Part shown: positions 23,901 to 31,716 of the stretch, piece by piece
Layout: each line of letters starts with the position of its first letter
Numbering within the stretch: the stretch's first letter is position 1
NCBI RefSeq assembly: GCF_900129965.1
Contig: NZ_FQXM01000009.1
Span: forward strand, 1-64,000
Direction of reading: 5' to 3'
Origin: Clostridium grantii DSM 8605
Lineage (GTDB): Bacteria; Bacillota; Clostridia; Clostridiales; Clostridiaceae
DNA length: 64,000 nt
Notes under the pieces: model-generated
What the model was told of the DNA's origin: nothing
Database searches by the model: none
The model's input: only the letters and a program-made list of their open reading frames with translations
Program-made: the position numbers and the translations under genes

Positions 23901-26613
23901 CTTACAAAACGTGGCTTATTTCCAACCATTGCAAGATAGTTTAAGAGATTTAATATCTACAAGTCATGCAAGAGATAAAGTAAACAAATCAGGTGGAGTA
24001 TTTTTAAAAAACAAATCATCCATGGACAATGAAGATGTAAACTTGATTTTAGCCATATCTAGATTAATTGTGGATGGACAAAATAGTTTTGCTTTATCAA
24101 AAACAAAAGAGTTAGAAGAAACCAATAAAGCAAAACTAGAAATAACAAAAGCAGTTTGTTATTCAGGAGAATTTAAATTCCCTACTAATAAATTGAAATT
24201 TTTCAATGAGTTTGGAGGGTTTGATTTAGAAAAAGATCAGTATGTTATTAAATTAAAAAATGATATTAATACACCAGCTCCTTGGATTAATGTTGTTGCA
24301 AACAAGGACTTTGGCTTCCATGTTTCAGAAAGTGGTAATTCCTATACTTGGTGTGGAAATAGCAGGGAAAATAAAATTACAGCTTGGTCTAATGACTGGA
24401 TAAAGGATACACCAACAGAAGCCATGTTTATAAGAGATGAAGAAATGGGTGTTTATTGGAGTCTTTCACCTAAGCCAGTTCGGGATGAGAGAGAGTATAT
24501 TATTGAGCATGGGTTTGGATATTCAAACTTTAAACATGAGGCATATGGAATAATAGGAGAAATGAAAATGTTTGTTCCTTTAAACCATAAACTTAAAATA
24601 TGTTTGGTTAATCTAAAAAATAATACTTCTGAAAAACGTAAGCTTTCTTTAAGTTATTATGCTCACATTGTGTTAGGAGTAGTTCCACAGCACACATCAA
24701 CTCATGTAGCAACTTATTTAAATAAAGATAAAAAATATATTTATGCCCAAAATCCATACAATACGAATTTCGGTAAAATATTATCCTATTTAAGTATTGT
24801 AGGAGGAGAAAATGAGAGTTTTACAGGAGACAGAACTGAATTTATTGGTAGAAATAAATCTATAGAAAATCCAGAATTTATGGAATATACAAATTTATCA
24901 GATAAGGTTGGCGGGGGGCTTGACCCTTGTGTAGCAGAAAATACAAAGTTTTCTTTGGAGGCTAATGAAGAAAAGAATATTTTAATCTTATTTGGTGCAG
25001 AAGAAAGTGTAGAGGATATAGAAAAAACTATAAATGAGTTCAGTAATTTAGATAGAGTTTATAAAGAAATTGATAATGTAAAGGAAAATTGGGATGAATT
25101 ATTAAAAACTATTGAAGTTAAAACACCAGATGACACTATGGATATAATGCTAAATGGATGGTTCTTATACCAAACAATAGCTTGTAGATTATGGTCAAGA
25201 ACAGCATTTTATCAATCAGGAGGAGCTTATGGATTTAGGGACCAACTTCAAGATGTAATGTCTTTAAGTTATATAAAACCAGAAGTTACTAGAAAACAGA
25301 TAATCTACGCGGCAACAAGGCAATATACAGATGGAGATGTTCAACATTGGTGGCATCCAATTGTAGAAAGTGGTATTAGAACTAGATTCTCAGATGATTT
25401 GTTATGGCTACCATATGTAACTATTGATTATATAAATAATACTGGAGATTACTCTGTATTAGATGAAATAGCTGGATACATGGAGGATGAGCCGCTAAAA
25501 GAGGATGAAGATGAAAGATATACAATTTCAAAAGTTTCAGATCAAACAGGAACAGTGTATGAGCATTGTATTAAAGCTATCGAAAGAGCTTTGAAATTTG
25601 GGGAGCATAATATTCCTCTTATGGGTTGTGGAGATTGGAACGATGGTATGAATACAATTGGGAACAAAGGAAAAGGAGAAAGTGTGTGGGTAGGATGGTT
25701 CCTATATGATATTCTTAATGATTTCAAGAATATTTCTAAATTTAAAGAAGATGAATATAGAGCAGGAAGATATGAAGAAATGCAAGAGTTCATAAAAGAA
25801 AATTTAGAAAAATATGCTTGGGATGGTAGTTGGTATAGAAGAGCATACTTTGATGATGGAACTCCTTTAGGCTCTATAGAAAATGAAGAATGTCAAATTG
25901 ACTCTTTATCACAATCTTGGTCGGTAATTTCAGGTGCTGCTCGCCAGGAAAGAGCAAAAGAAGCAATGCATGCTTTAGAAAAGTATTTAGTTAAGTATGA
26001 TAAAGGAATGGTACTACTATTAACACCAGCTTTTGATAAAACAAAACTTGAACCAGGATATATAAAGGGATATGTACCAGGTGTTAGGGAAAATGGAGGC
26101 CAGTATACACATGCAGCTACTTGGGTAGTGCTTGCTTTGACTAAACTTGGGGATGGAGATAAAGCTTGCAAGATTTTTAATATGATAAATCCAATTAATC
26201 ACACAAAATCTTATTATGAATGTGAAAGATATAAGGTTGAGCCTTATGTAATGGCTGCGGATGTATATGAAAGAGAACCTCATACAGGACGTGGAGGATG
26301 GACTTGGTATACTGGTGCTGCTGGCTGGATGTACCGTGTAGGCATTGATGGAATACTTGGCTTAAAACTAAAGGGAGATAAAGGATTTTCTTTAGAACCC
26401 GTAGTACCAAAAGAATGGAATGGATTCCAAATAAAATATAAACACAATAAAGCAACATATATTATTGATGCTAAGAAAGGAGAAAAAAGTAAAATCACAA
26501 TGGATGGAAAGCTTATACAAGATTCTATAATACCTTATGTAGATAAAGGAGAACATCATATAGAAGTTATATATGAAACATCCAAAATTAGAAATGAAAT
26601 GGTATGTCAATAA
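17950..26613 (+). CDS. Giant cyclic beta-1,2-glucan synthase-like protein (GT84 + glucoamylase-like + GH94)
   Basis: A 2887-residue membrane protein resembling NdvB/Cgs, which makes cyclic beta-1,2-glucan from UDP-glucose. It has an N-terminal helix (residues 3-20) and two helices at about 421-480. The glycosyltransferase domain follows (about 490-800), with LDSDTQLPRDTAKKL near 638 and RWVRGDWQLIPWL near 787, then several helices to about 990. A glucoamylase-like domain (about 1030-1560) includes FMVHHQGMSLLALDN. The C-terminal GH94 phosphorylase-like part has GFRDQLQDVMSL near 2423 and the catalytic-acid motif GCGDWNDGMN near 2559. The length is close to proteobacterial Cgs. ATG 17950 follows AAGGAG. 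It stands alone, with its own terminator. Confidence 0.88.
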   Translation: MYYLLTAIFLVLLGGITYLYYSKKSINEENILEDIPSIDVRNEDLERHALEISKDYSETKITNSRRKIIKSLDLSYKKILDGYEFIDRDVRNKKEVVSAGEWLLDNLYLIEKEYKHIKQSMPENYYNNLPVISKGVMKGYPRIYHIAVEMVAHTDGKIDETSILRFIEAYQSNTVLTSGELWALPIMLRIALIQNISKITDKIIKAQKEKARADAVADELINSIETGDLNEKIKNLSAKDIPFSSHFCERLLKVLRDNGVDNVEIYQWIDEELELKETNSERMINLEHQKQANSQLSMGNCVDSVRQVEGLNWRDGFEEVSYVEKILRKDPSNIYSKMDFESRDYYRHNVENLAKKINKPESFVAKKAIDCAESYEGDENNNYKKHVGYYLVDEGLEELNYKIKNNSKSKNNSFFRKNKKNMYLAIVILGTLMVMSFFLYISYINDTKRELWRYVIAVLALLIPCSEIVISILNWSINHLMVPDFIPKLELKEGIDEENKTIVVIPTIVNTEERVEELISNMEVYYLANSEKNLYFALLADFKDSENKEEKSDKQLIKTALEAVKNLNKKYGSSDKEIFYFLSRYRKYNDNEKIWMGWERKRGKLEEFNKLIRGAKDTSYDIISGNINSLIGSTYVITLDSDTQLPRDTAKKLVGAMSHILNVPHLENKRKKVIRGYGLMQPKISISTVSANKTLFSKIFSGETGIDTYTTAVSDVYQDVFKEGIFTGKGIYHVDTFIHMMSGEIPENSILSHDLLEGAYVRAALVTDLELVDGYPSNYNGSSKRLHRWVRGDWQLIPWLSNKDSINSVSKWKIIDNLRRSLVAPSIILLFALSYQVLPDGTDKWIVAAIVAIVIPLLFDVTEVIVSPMRGMNLSGKLDGWKSVIEQIFLIFCFIPHKAYLMTDAIVRTIYRLSISKKHMLEWQTAADADKEAKDEIGYYVREMYWASIIALVIGVLAFVHSTSSGFLMLPSCIIWFFSPYVAYIISKDIEKAHYNISDIEKTYIKKLARETWAYFEDFQNDENNWLAPDNYQVEPHNGVAHRTSPTNMAMGIISNIAAYDLGYIGIMQCVDRIDKTVVNMETLKRYKGHFYNWYDTKTKEILRPEYISTVDSGNLVGYLWVTSTSLEEYLNKPIINNNFGEGLKVVLSLANKEIEERLNQKNYYGQILQEIDNIDVDILNYKRILLDLWDKCIKVSKNSVEQLYWNEKVKDTLSLFLVEMQRIFPWADLLIERTNKLEEVSEKLKEVFLTVKLVDLSAELDSIIKDVNKISFKDKDQKYLSKELLQLMKNSKNEINNFVLNIQNVKKRINNIATATDFKVLYDEKRQLFSIGYDVEKDSIGRSYYDLLASEARQASFVAIAKGDVDQKHWFKLGRSMAIMGRSKGLVSWSGTMFEYFMPLLIMKPYPRTLLYETYKSVLEGQKRYCKTRRVPWGISESAFRSFDVGLNYQYKAFGIPGIGLKRGLMNELVISPYSTVMALQIDKKGALNNIQKIIAEGGAGRYGLYEAIDYTKDRMPKGKKKAVVKCFMVHHQGMSLLALDNTINNNILQNRFHSVPMVKATELLLQEKVPKRIVYEREQKFEVNDSIAEKQNVIVRRYEEAVSDTPETQLLSNGSYALMITNSGSGYSKLNDMTVYRWHEDVTLDNTGMFFYVKDVSSSDFYSVTYEPCKIMADKYNVVFSLDKAEFTRVDGDVTTKTEIAVSNEDNAEVRKISITNHGNKDKIIEVTSYCEVTLAPANSDLVHPAFSNLFIRTEYNNDHNCIIANRRPRENKSRKPWVMQNVVVEGNSIGQIQYETSRANFIGRGGDLKNPSAMEGDTPLRNTVGAVLDPIISIRKRVKIAPGECCKVSFSLAVAESRKGILELSRKYKEQASIDRVFELAWTQSQVEMSYLGIKYPQANLYQSMASKILFINKAFQDKSDLIKNVKRNQPSLWQYGISGDVPIVTVIVNEEKDKDLVRQMLNAHEFWSIKGLKVDLVLLNLQNVAYFQPLQDSLRDLISTSHARDKVNKSGGVFLKNKSSMDNEDVNLILAISRLIVDGQNSFALSKTKELEETNKAKLEITKAVCYSGEFKFPTNKLKFFNEFGGFDLEKDQYVIKLKNDINTPAPWINVVANKDFGFHVSESGNSYTWCGNSRENKITAWSNDWIKDTPTEAMFIRDEEMGVYWSLSPKPVRDEREYIIEHGFGYSNFKHEAYGIIGEMKMFVPLNHKLKICLVNLKNNTSEKRKLSLSYYAHIVLGVVPQHTSTHVATYLNKDKKYIYAQNPYNTNFGKILSYLSIVGGENESFTGDRTEFIGRNKSIENPEFMEYTNLSDKVGGGLDPCVAENTKFSLEANEEKNILILFGAEESVEDIEKTINEFSNLDRVYKEIDNVKENWDELLKTIEVKTPDDTMDIMLNGWFLYQTIACRLWSRTAFYQSGGAYGFRDQLQDVMSLSYIKPEVTRKQIIYAATRQYTDGDVQHWWHPIVESGIRTRFSDDLLWLPYVTIDYINNTGDYSVLDEIAGYMEDEPLKEDEDERYTISKVSDQTGTVYEHCIKAIERALKFGEHNIPLMGCGDWNDGMNTIGNKGKGESVWVGWFLYDILNDFKNISKFKEDEYRAGRYEEMQEFIKENLEKYAWDGSWYRRAYFDDGTPLGSIENEECQIDSLSQSWSVISGAARQERAKEAMHALEKYLVKYDKGMVLLLTPAFDKTKLEPGYIKGYVPGVRENGGQYTHAATWVVLALTKLGDGDKACKIFNMINPINHTKSYYECERYKVEPYVMAADVYEREPHTGRGGWTWYTGAAGWMYRVGIDGILGLKLKGDKGFSLEPVVPKEWNGFQIKYKHNKATYIIDAKKGEKSKITMDGKLIQDSIIPYVDKGEHHIEVIYETSKIRNEMVCQ

Positions 26614-26645
26614 AAAAGGAGAAAGCGTAAGCTTTCCCTTTTTTT
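26612..26645. terminator. Bidirectional terminator between convergent genes
   Basis: AAGGAGAAAGC-GTAA-GCTTTCCCTT, flanked by an A run on the left and a T run on the right. It serves both the glucan synthase gene and the minus-strand gene at 26651. Confidence 0.88.
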
Positions 26646-26650
26646 ATCTA

Positions 26651-26866
26651 TTAAAATAAATCTTCATCCATAAAATCTTCACCATCATAAGTATAATCAA
26701 ATTCAGACGTAGCTATGTTATTAGTAACTATTGAATCAGTAATATTATCAGGAAGTAAGACATAGTCATTTTCAGAATAGGATTTTACTGCTTTAGGTTT
26801 TGATTCTAAATAACCTCTTTTATTAGGACCATAAACTTTTTCATTTGTTGGATTTTTTTTTGACAT
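26651..26866 (-). CDS. Small acidic protein, tandem paralogue 2
   Basis: A 71-residue soluble protein. It shares with the gene upstream of it the pattern YGPNKRGYLESKPK, then DYVLLPDN-TD-IV-NNI and FDYTYDGED. It starts at ATG 26866, 7 nt after AGGAG on the minus strand; ATG two codons earlier is too close to that site. Its 5' end overlaps the 3' end of the paralogue by 26 nt in another frame, suggesting translational coupling. I do not recognise the family. Confidence 0.72.
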   Translation of the reverse strand: MSKKNPTNEKVYGPNKRGYLESKPKAVKSYSENDYVLLPDNITDSIVTNNIATSEFDYTYDGEDFMDEDLF

Positions 26867-27113
26867 TTTCATTCTCCTTTTTTTGCTTATCATTGTGGAA
26901 ACCTTCTAATTCTCCTATATCATCTCCACCATTATAAGTGTAATCAAATTCTACATTGGAGATATTGTTGCAAACAATAGGGTCAGTAACATTGTCAGGG
27001 AGTAAGGTGTAGTCATATTTAGAATGTGCTTTAATGATTTTAGGTTTTGCTTCTAAATATTCTCTTTCATTGGGTCCATAAGTTGTTCTACCTTTACTAA
27101 CTTTTTTATCCAT
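26841..27113 (-). CDS. Small acidic protein, tandem paralogue 1
   Basis: A 90-residue soluble protein paralogous to the following gene (YGPNEREYLEAKPK, DYTLLPDNVTDPIVCNNI, FDYTYNGGD), with an added lysine-rich tail (KQKKENENVKKKSNK). ATG 27113 has AAAGGAGAAT upstream on the minus strand. No membrane segment, signal or known motif is visible. The conserved YGPN...LLPDN...FDYTY frame suggests a defined fold of unknown role. Confidence 0.72.
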   Translation of the reverse strand: MDKKVSKGRTTYGPNEREYLEAKPKIIKAHSKYDYTLLPDNVTDPIVCNNISNVEFDYTYNGGDDIGELEGFHNDKQKKENENVKKKSNK

Positions 27114-27379
27114 AGAAATTCTCCTTTAAATTTATTTGGCAAGCATGATAGTTTGTCTTAACAATAAATTAAACTATAAATTAGAACTTGCATTTTAACC
27201 ATAAATATAGTATTCCAAATGTATGAAAAAAAATAACTTGTAAAAACTAAAAAAGTAAAAATTATTAAAGGATTTTGGTGGAAAATGTAGAATTCTTTAT
27301 AATATGTCATTGATTATTAAATAATAAAAATTATTTAAAATTCTCATGCATACAATTAAATGAAAGGGTGGTAATTATA

Positions 27380-27754
27380 ATGACTGAATTAAGACAAATT
27401 TATAAATGTGAGCTATGTGGTAATATTGTAGAAGTGGTACATAAAGCAGGAGGAACGTTGGTTTGTTGCGGTCAACCCATGAAATTAGTTGAGGAAAATA
27501 GTGTAGATGCAGCAGTTGAAAAACATGTTCCAGTAGTGGAAAAAATTGAAGGTGGAGTTTTTGTAAAAGTTGGAGAGGTAGAACATCCAATGATAGATAC
27601 TCATTATATTGAATGGATAGAAGTTCATACTGAAAATAAAGTATATAGAAAATATTTAAATCCAGGAGAAAAACCAGAAGCAACTTTTAAATTGGATGAA
27701 GAAGTTGTTGCTATTAAAGAATATTGTAATTTGCATGGACTTTGGAAGAAATAA
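27380..27754 (+). CDS. dfx: Desulfoferrodoxin (superoxide reductase)
   Basis: A 124-residue two-domain iron protein that reduces superoxide in anaerobes. The N-terminal desulforedoxin centre has CELCG (Cys 10 and 13) and VCCGQPM (the CC pair near 29-30). The C-terminal active site has KHVPVVE (His near 49), HPMIDTHYIEWIE and CNLHG (Cys and His near 116-119). ATG 27380 follows AAGGGTGG. It is transcribed alone in the direction of a REPIN. Confidence 0.94.
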   Translation: MTELRQIYKCELCGNIVEVVHKAGGTLVCCGQPMKLVEENSVDAAVEKHVPVVEKIEGGVFVKVGEVEHPMIDTHYIEWIEVHTENKVYRKYLNPGEKPEATFKLDEEVVAIKEYCNLHGLWKK

Positions 27755-27819
27755 GAATTTATTTTTGTGAGATGAAAAGATTGAATGAAGAATAAAAGTA
27801 AAAAGCGAATAAACTATTT

Positions 27820-28000
27820 GTAGGGGCGGGTTTCCATGCCCGCCCGCTGTAATTTCCTAATTAAATTACAATTACAGAAAAATCATAATAAAAATATTAT
27901 ACTACTTTCTGTATTTTGTATTTTTTATCAATATTATATATGGAATTATTATATATATAATTTATAGGCATAGCGGGGCGGCGTGGAAACCGCCCCCTAC
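27820..28000. repeat. REPIN element (copy at 28 kb)
   Basis: The left REP 27820-27846 (stem GGGCGGG/CCCGCCC) and the inverted right REP 27975-28000 enclose ~130 bp of AT-rich DNA. The whole unit, including about 25 bp past the right REP, is nearly identical to the reverse complement of 41177-41402. The left stem differs from other copies (GGGCAGG/CCTGCCC) by paired, compensating changes. Confidence 0.88.
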
Positions 28001-28046
28001 GAGTTAGTTCATCTTTTTTCTCTATTACGAATAAAAAGTCTCCCTC

Positions 28047-28078
28047 TTGACAACGACCTTAATTAAATATAATATAAT
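28047..28078 (+). promoter_or_regulatory. Probable trpS promoter
   Basis: TTGACA at 28047-28052 is followed by overlapping TATAAT boxes at 28068-28073 (15-nt spacer) and 28073-28078 (20-nt spacer). TAATAT at 28070-28075 has the usual 17-nt spacing. It lies just upstream of a family-2 repeat and the trpS T-box leader. Confidence 0.5.
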
Positions 28079-28087
28079 GATATCAGG

Positions 28088-28196
28088 AATATAGGTATCC
28101 TAGTTCAACTATTAATTTATACATGTCCAAAACTAGTTGAAGCGTCTAGCTTTTGGAACAAGTATAAATTAAGTTTCACATTGGGATCCATATAGA
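28088..28196 (-). repeat. Palindromic dispersed repeat (family 2), copy C, inverted
   Basis: On the minus strand it reads GGATCCCAATGTGAAACTTA ... CTAGACGCTTCAACTAGTTTT ... TATAAATTAATAGTTGAA, matching copies at 15.5 and 41.6 kb. The internal second hairpin of the other copies is missing, and TTTATAC..GT / AC..GTATAAA pair around the AAAAGCTAG...CTAGTTTT hairpin. It lies between the trpS promoter and the T-box, so it is probably transcribed with the leader. Confidence 0.78.
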
Positions 28197-28204
28197 ATAT
28201 AAAT

Positions 28205-28449
28205 AATCTGTGAAGAGAATAGTAAATTTAAAAACAACTTTTAGAGAGCTACAGTTGGTGGAATGTAGTAGTTATGTTTAAATTGAATGGGACTCTGAGA
28301 TTTTTAGTTAAATAAACTAAAACGTTTATCCTCGTTAATGGATAGGGTGAATAACCTTCAATAAGGGAATTAAATTCTGAAATTAGGTGGCAACACGTTA
28401 AAAAACGTCCTATGTATATACTGTTGAGTATATGTATAGGACGTTTTTT
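28205..28449 (+). ncRNA. T-box leader of trpS
   Basis: Stem I with GAGAGCTACAGTTGGTGGAA and a likely UGG (Trp) specifier at 28288-28290 (AATGGGACTC). The T-box sequence AGGTGGCAACACG is at 28385-28397. A terminator hairpin (28404-28449) follows: AACGTCCTAT ... ATAGGACGTT and a T run. Uncharged tRNA-Trp is expected to bind and prevent termination. Confidence 0.9.
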
Positions 28450-28538
28450 ATACTTTTTAGGGGTGCTCAATATTGAGCGCTTCTTGAAAATACTCAGTTA
28501 GTGAGAAAAATAAGTAAAATAAATAGGAGGTAATATAT

Positions 28539-29549
28539 ATGGAAAAAGAAAATGCAATACAAAAGAAAGTTATTTTTAGTGGAATTCAGCCTTCAGGTCA
28601 ATTAACTATAGGAAATTATTTAGGAGCTTTGAAGAATTGGGTTAAACTTCAAGATGAATATGAGTGTTTTTATTGTATAGTTGATATGCATGCTATTACA
28701 GTGAAACAAGAGCCAAAAGAATTAAGACAAAGAACTTTAGAAGTTTTAGCAATTTATATAGCAGCGGGTATTGACCCAGAGAAAAACACTTTATTTATTC
28801 AATCACATGTTCCTCAACATGCAGAAGGGGCATGGTTATTAAATTGTAATACTTATATGGGTGAATTGAGCAGAATGACACAATTCAAGGATAAATCTCA
28901 AAGATATGGTCAAAATATTAATGTAGGATTATTTGATTATCCTGTTTTAATGGCATCAGATATTCTTATATATCAAGCGGATTTAGTGCCAGTGGGACAT
29001 GATCAAAAACAACATTTAGAGCTTACAAGAGATATAGCTGAAAGATTTAATTCTGCCTATAGTCCAACATTTAAAGTACCTGATCCTTATATAGCTAAAG
29101 TTGGAGCTAAAATTATGGATTTACAAGAGCCTACAAAGAAAATGTCTAAATCATCAGATAATCCGAACTCTTATATTTTAATGATGGACCCACCAGAGGT
29201 GATAAGAAAGAAAATTTCTAGAGCTGTAACTGACAGTATAGGGGTTGTAAATTATACTGATGATCAACCAGGAATTAAAAACCTTATTGATATTTTGAGT
29301 ACAATTAAAGGAACTACTTCAGAAGAAGTTGTAAAAACTTATGAGGGAATTGGCTATGCTCAATTTAAGAAAGATGTGGGAGAAGCTATTGTAGAAGAAT
29401 TAGCACCGGTTCAAGATAAAGTTAAAGAATTGGTAGCTGATAAAAAATATTTAGAAAGTGTATATAAAGCTGGTGCGGAGAAAGCATCTTATATAGCAAA
29501 TAAAACTGTGAGAAAAATGAAAAAGAAAATAGGTTTTATACAACAATAA
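28539..29549 (+). CDS. trpS: Tryptophanyl-tRNA synthetase
   Basis: A 336-residue class I synthetase charging tRNA-Trp. The HIGH-like motif is in SGIQPSGQLTIGNYLGAL, and the KMSKS motif in TKKMSKSSDNPNSYI (about residue 205). The ATG 28539 follows AGGAGG at 28526-28531. It is controlled by the T-box upstream and ended by a strong terminator. Confidence 0.95.
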   Translation: MEKENAIQKKVIFSGIQPSGQLTIGNYLGALKNWVKLQDEYECFYCIVDMHAITVKQEPKELRQRTLEVLAIYIAAGIDPEKNTLFIQSHVPQHAEGAWLLNCNTYMGELSRMTQFKDKSQRYGQNINVGLFDYPVLMASDILIYQADLVPVGHDQKQHLELTRDIAERFNSAYSPTFKVPDPYIAKVGAKIMDLQEPTKKMSKSSDNPNSYILMMDPPEVIRKKISRAVTDSIGVVNYTDDQPGIKNLIDILSTIKGTTSEEVVKTYEGIGYAQFKKDVGEAIVEELAPVQDKVKELVADKKYLESVYKAGAEKASYIANKTVRKMKKKIGFIQQ

Positions 29550-29581
29550 AACTTTAGGCCTATACGGCCTAAAGTTTTTGT
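29549..29581 (+). terminator. Terminator of trpS
   Basis: AAACTTTAGGCC-5-GGCCTAAAGTTT, a perfect 12-bp stem followed by TT and a T-rich tract. Confidence 0.92.
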
Positions 29582-29701
29582 TTTACAATAAAAGCATTAA
29601 TGTTGAGGAAGTTAACAAAAAGTTCACTATTAATAAGTGAAATAAAGTGAATTTACTTAAAACCACAATTGATTTAAAATAAAAACATAAGAGGTGAGGA
29701 A

Positions 29702-31681
29702 ATGGAATTTACTTCTCGAGAAAAGAAAATTTTAAACACACTCTATTCAAAAAGTAGAAAAATAGTCATAGCTGATTTAGCAAATATTTGCGGAGTTACA
29801 ACTAGAACAATTAAAAAAGATATTGAGTCAATAAATTACAAACTAGATGTAAACGATGCTAAAATAGCAACTAAGTCAGGAGTTGGGGTATGGTTAGAGA
29901 TTTCAACTGATGATATGAAACAAAATTTTAAAAGGCACATTAGTGACAATAAAGAGTTTAAGAATCCCATATTACCAGATGAAAGATATGTTTGGATAAT
30001 AAATAAGTTAGTGGAGACAAATGAATTGATTTCCTTTAGCGAAATGGCGGAAGAACTTTATGTAAGCAAAAGTACTATTGTAAATGATTTAATAAAGGTT
30101 GAAGAATTTTTAAATGAATTTAAGGCAACTTTGAGTAAACAAAAAAAGCATGGTACAAAAATCATAGCTGATGAAAAAACTTTAAGATTATTAAAAGCTA
30201 ATATCTATAAAAAAATAATTGATAAACATCAAAGTGTTATAACAGAAGATTTAATAAATTTAATCAAGGGTGTAAATCTTGAGTTAATAAAAGACGTATT
30301 AGTTAAAAACGAAGAAGAAAACAATTTTATTTTATCAGACATATCCTTTAAAGGATTATTAATCCATATAGGTATTTCAATTAATAGAATAAAGCAAGAT
30401 AAAAATGTAAGAATGGTTAAAGAAGATATAACGCTTTTAAAAAAGCAAAGTGAATGGAATATTGCGAAAAATATTGCCAAAGATTTATCAGAAGCATTCC
30501 AAGTTTCTATAGATGAATGTGAGATAGGATATATTACAATCCATTTGGCAGGAGCAAAAATTCAAAATGATATTTCTGATAACAGAATAAATGATTCTTA
30601 TTTAAAAGATATTGATGAAGAATTATATTTCAATCTAAAACTTATTTTAGATAAAATATCATTAAAAACAGGTTTTGATTTTAGTAAAGATAGAACTTTG
30701 TTTGTAGCACTTTTTCTTCATATAAGGCCAGCAATTAATAGATTAAAAAACAATATAAGATTAGATAATCCTTATAAAGAGGAAATAAAAAAAGAGTATA
30801 GTATGGAATATGCTCTAGCAACATTTGCTTGTCAGGATATACAAGAAATATATGATATACAAGCAAATGATGATGAAATATGTTATATAGCAATGCATTT
30901 TGGAGCATCAATTGAAAGAAGCAAAGATCAAATTAAGACCAAAGCTATTTTGATTTGTGCTTCAGGACTTGGAACATCACAATTACTTTACACTAAAGTA
31001 AATAAAGAATTTCCAAGTATAGAGGTAGTAAAAGTTATGGGATATAATCAAGCACTGGGAAAGCTTAAAGATTTATCTTATGACATTATAATAAGCACTG
31101 TACCTTTTCAGTATGAAGGCAAAGAAGTTATTAATGTATCTCCTTTGCTAACAAGATCAGATTCAGAAAGAATAAGTAATGCCATTAATACTAAGCCAGT
31201 ATATAAAAACAATTTTTTAAGTACTAGTAATGTTTTATTTTCATATTTGAATTTGAACTCAATTTTCTTAAAGATAAAAGAAAATTCAAGAGATGAAATC
31301 TTAAAAAGCATGTGCATGAAATTAAAAGAATTAGGTGCGGTAGAAGATGGGTATTATGAATCAGTTATGAAAAGAGAAGAATTTAAAAGTACAGCTATTG
31401 GTAATTTAGTAGCTATACCACATTCCTTTGATGGATATGTTAATAAGTCACAAATTTCTATAGCTACACTTAAAAACCCCATTTCTTGGGGAGAAGATAA
31501 GGTGCAAATGGTTTGTATGATTGCATTAAATGTAAAAGATAATAAAGATTTTTCAGAAATATTTGATAATCTTGAAAAGATTATTAGTAGAAAGGAAAAT
31601 GTAAAATTATTATCAAAGCAAGAAGATAAGCTAGGATTTATAAATTTGTTAAATGAATTAATTGAGAAACAAGGGGAATAA
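29702..31681 (+). CDS. PRD-containing PTS-controlled activator (ManR/BglG-type)
   Basis: A 659-residue regulator. It has an N-terminal HTH (SRKIVIADLANICGVTTRTI), a second HTH/Mga-like segment (about 105-165), and two PRDs (about 190-400) with histidines such as ITIHLAGA and CYIAMHFGAS. An EIIB-like domain follows with ICASGLGTSQLL (Cys near 419), then an EIIA-like domain with VAIPHSF (His near 573). Phosphorylation by the PTS probably sets its activity. It is placed 35 nt upstream of PTS genes that it should control. ATG 29702 follows GAGGTGAGG. Confidence 0.9.
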   Translation: MEFTSREKKILNTLYSKSRKIVIADLANICGVTTRTIKKDIESINYKLDVNDAKIATKSGVGVWLEISTDDMKQNFKRHISDNKEFKNPILPDERYVWIINKLVETNELISFSEMAEELYVSKSTIVNDLIKVEEFLNEFKATLSKQKKHGTKIIADEKTLRLLKANIYKKIIDKHQSVITEDLINLIKGVNLELIKDVLVKNEEENNFILSDISFKGLLIHIGISINRIKQDKNVRMVKEDITLLKKQSEWNIAKNIAKDLSEAFQVSIDECEIGYITIHLAGAKIQNDISDNRINDSYLKDIDEELYFNLKLILDKISLKTGFDFSKDRTLFVALFLHIRPAINRLKNNIRLDNPYKEEIKKEYSMEYALATFACQDIQEIYDIQANDDEICYIAMHFGASIERSKDQIKTKAILICASGLGTSQLLYTKVNKEFPSIEVVKVMGYNQALGKLKDLSYDIIISTVPFQYEGKEVINVSPLLTRSDSERISNAINTKPVYKNNFLSTSNVLFSYLNLNSIFLKIKENSRDEILKSMCMKLKELGAVEDGYYESVMKREEFKSTAIGNLVAIPHSFDGYVNKSQISIATLKNPISWGEDKVQMVCMIALNVKDNKDFSEIFDNLEKIISRKENVKLLSKQEDKLGFINLLNELIEKQGE

Positions 31682-31716
31682 TAAAAAATAATAAAGTTAA
31701 TTAAGTGGAGGGTATT

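Noticed and set aside
27375..27683. Minus-strand ORF of 102 codons
   Set aside because: It is the antisense shadow of desulfoferrodoxin.
28249..28470. Minus-strand ORF of 73 codons
   Set aside because: It is the reverse of the trpS T-box leader and its terminator.
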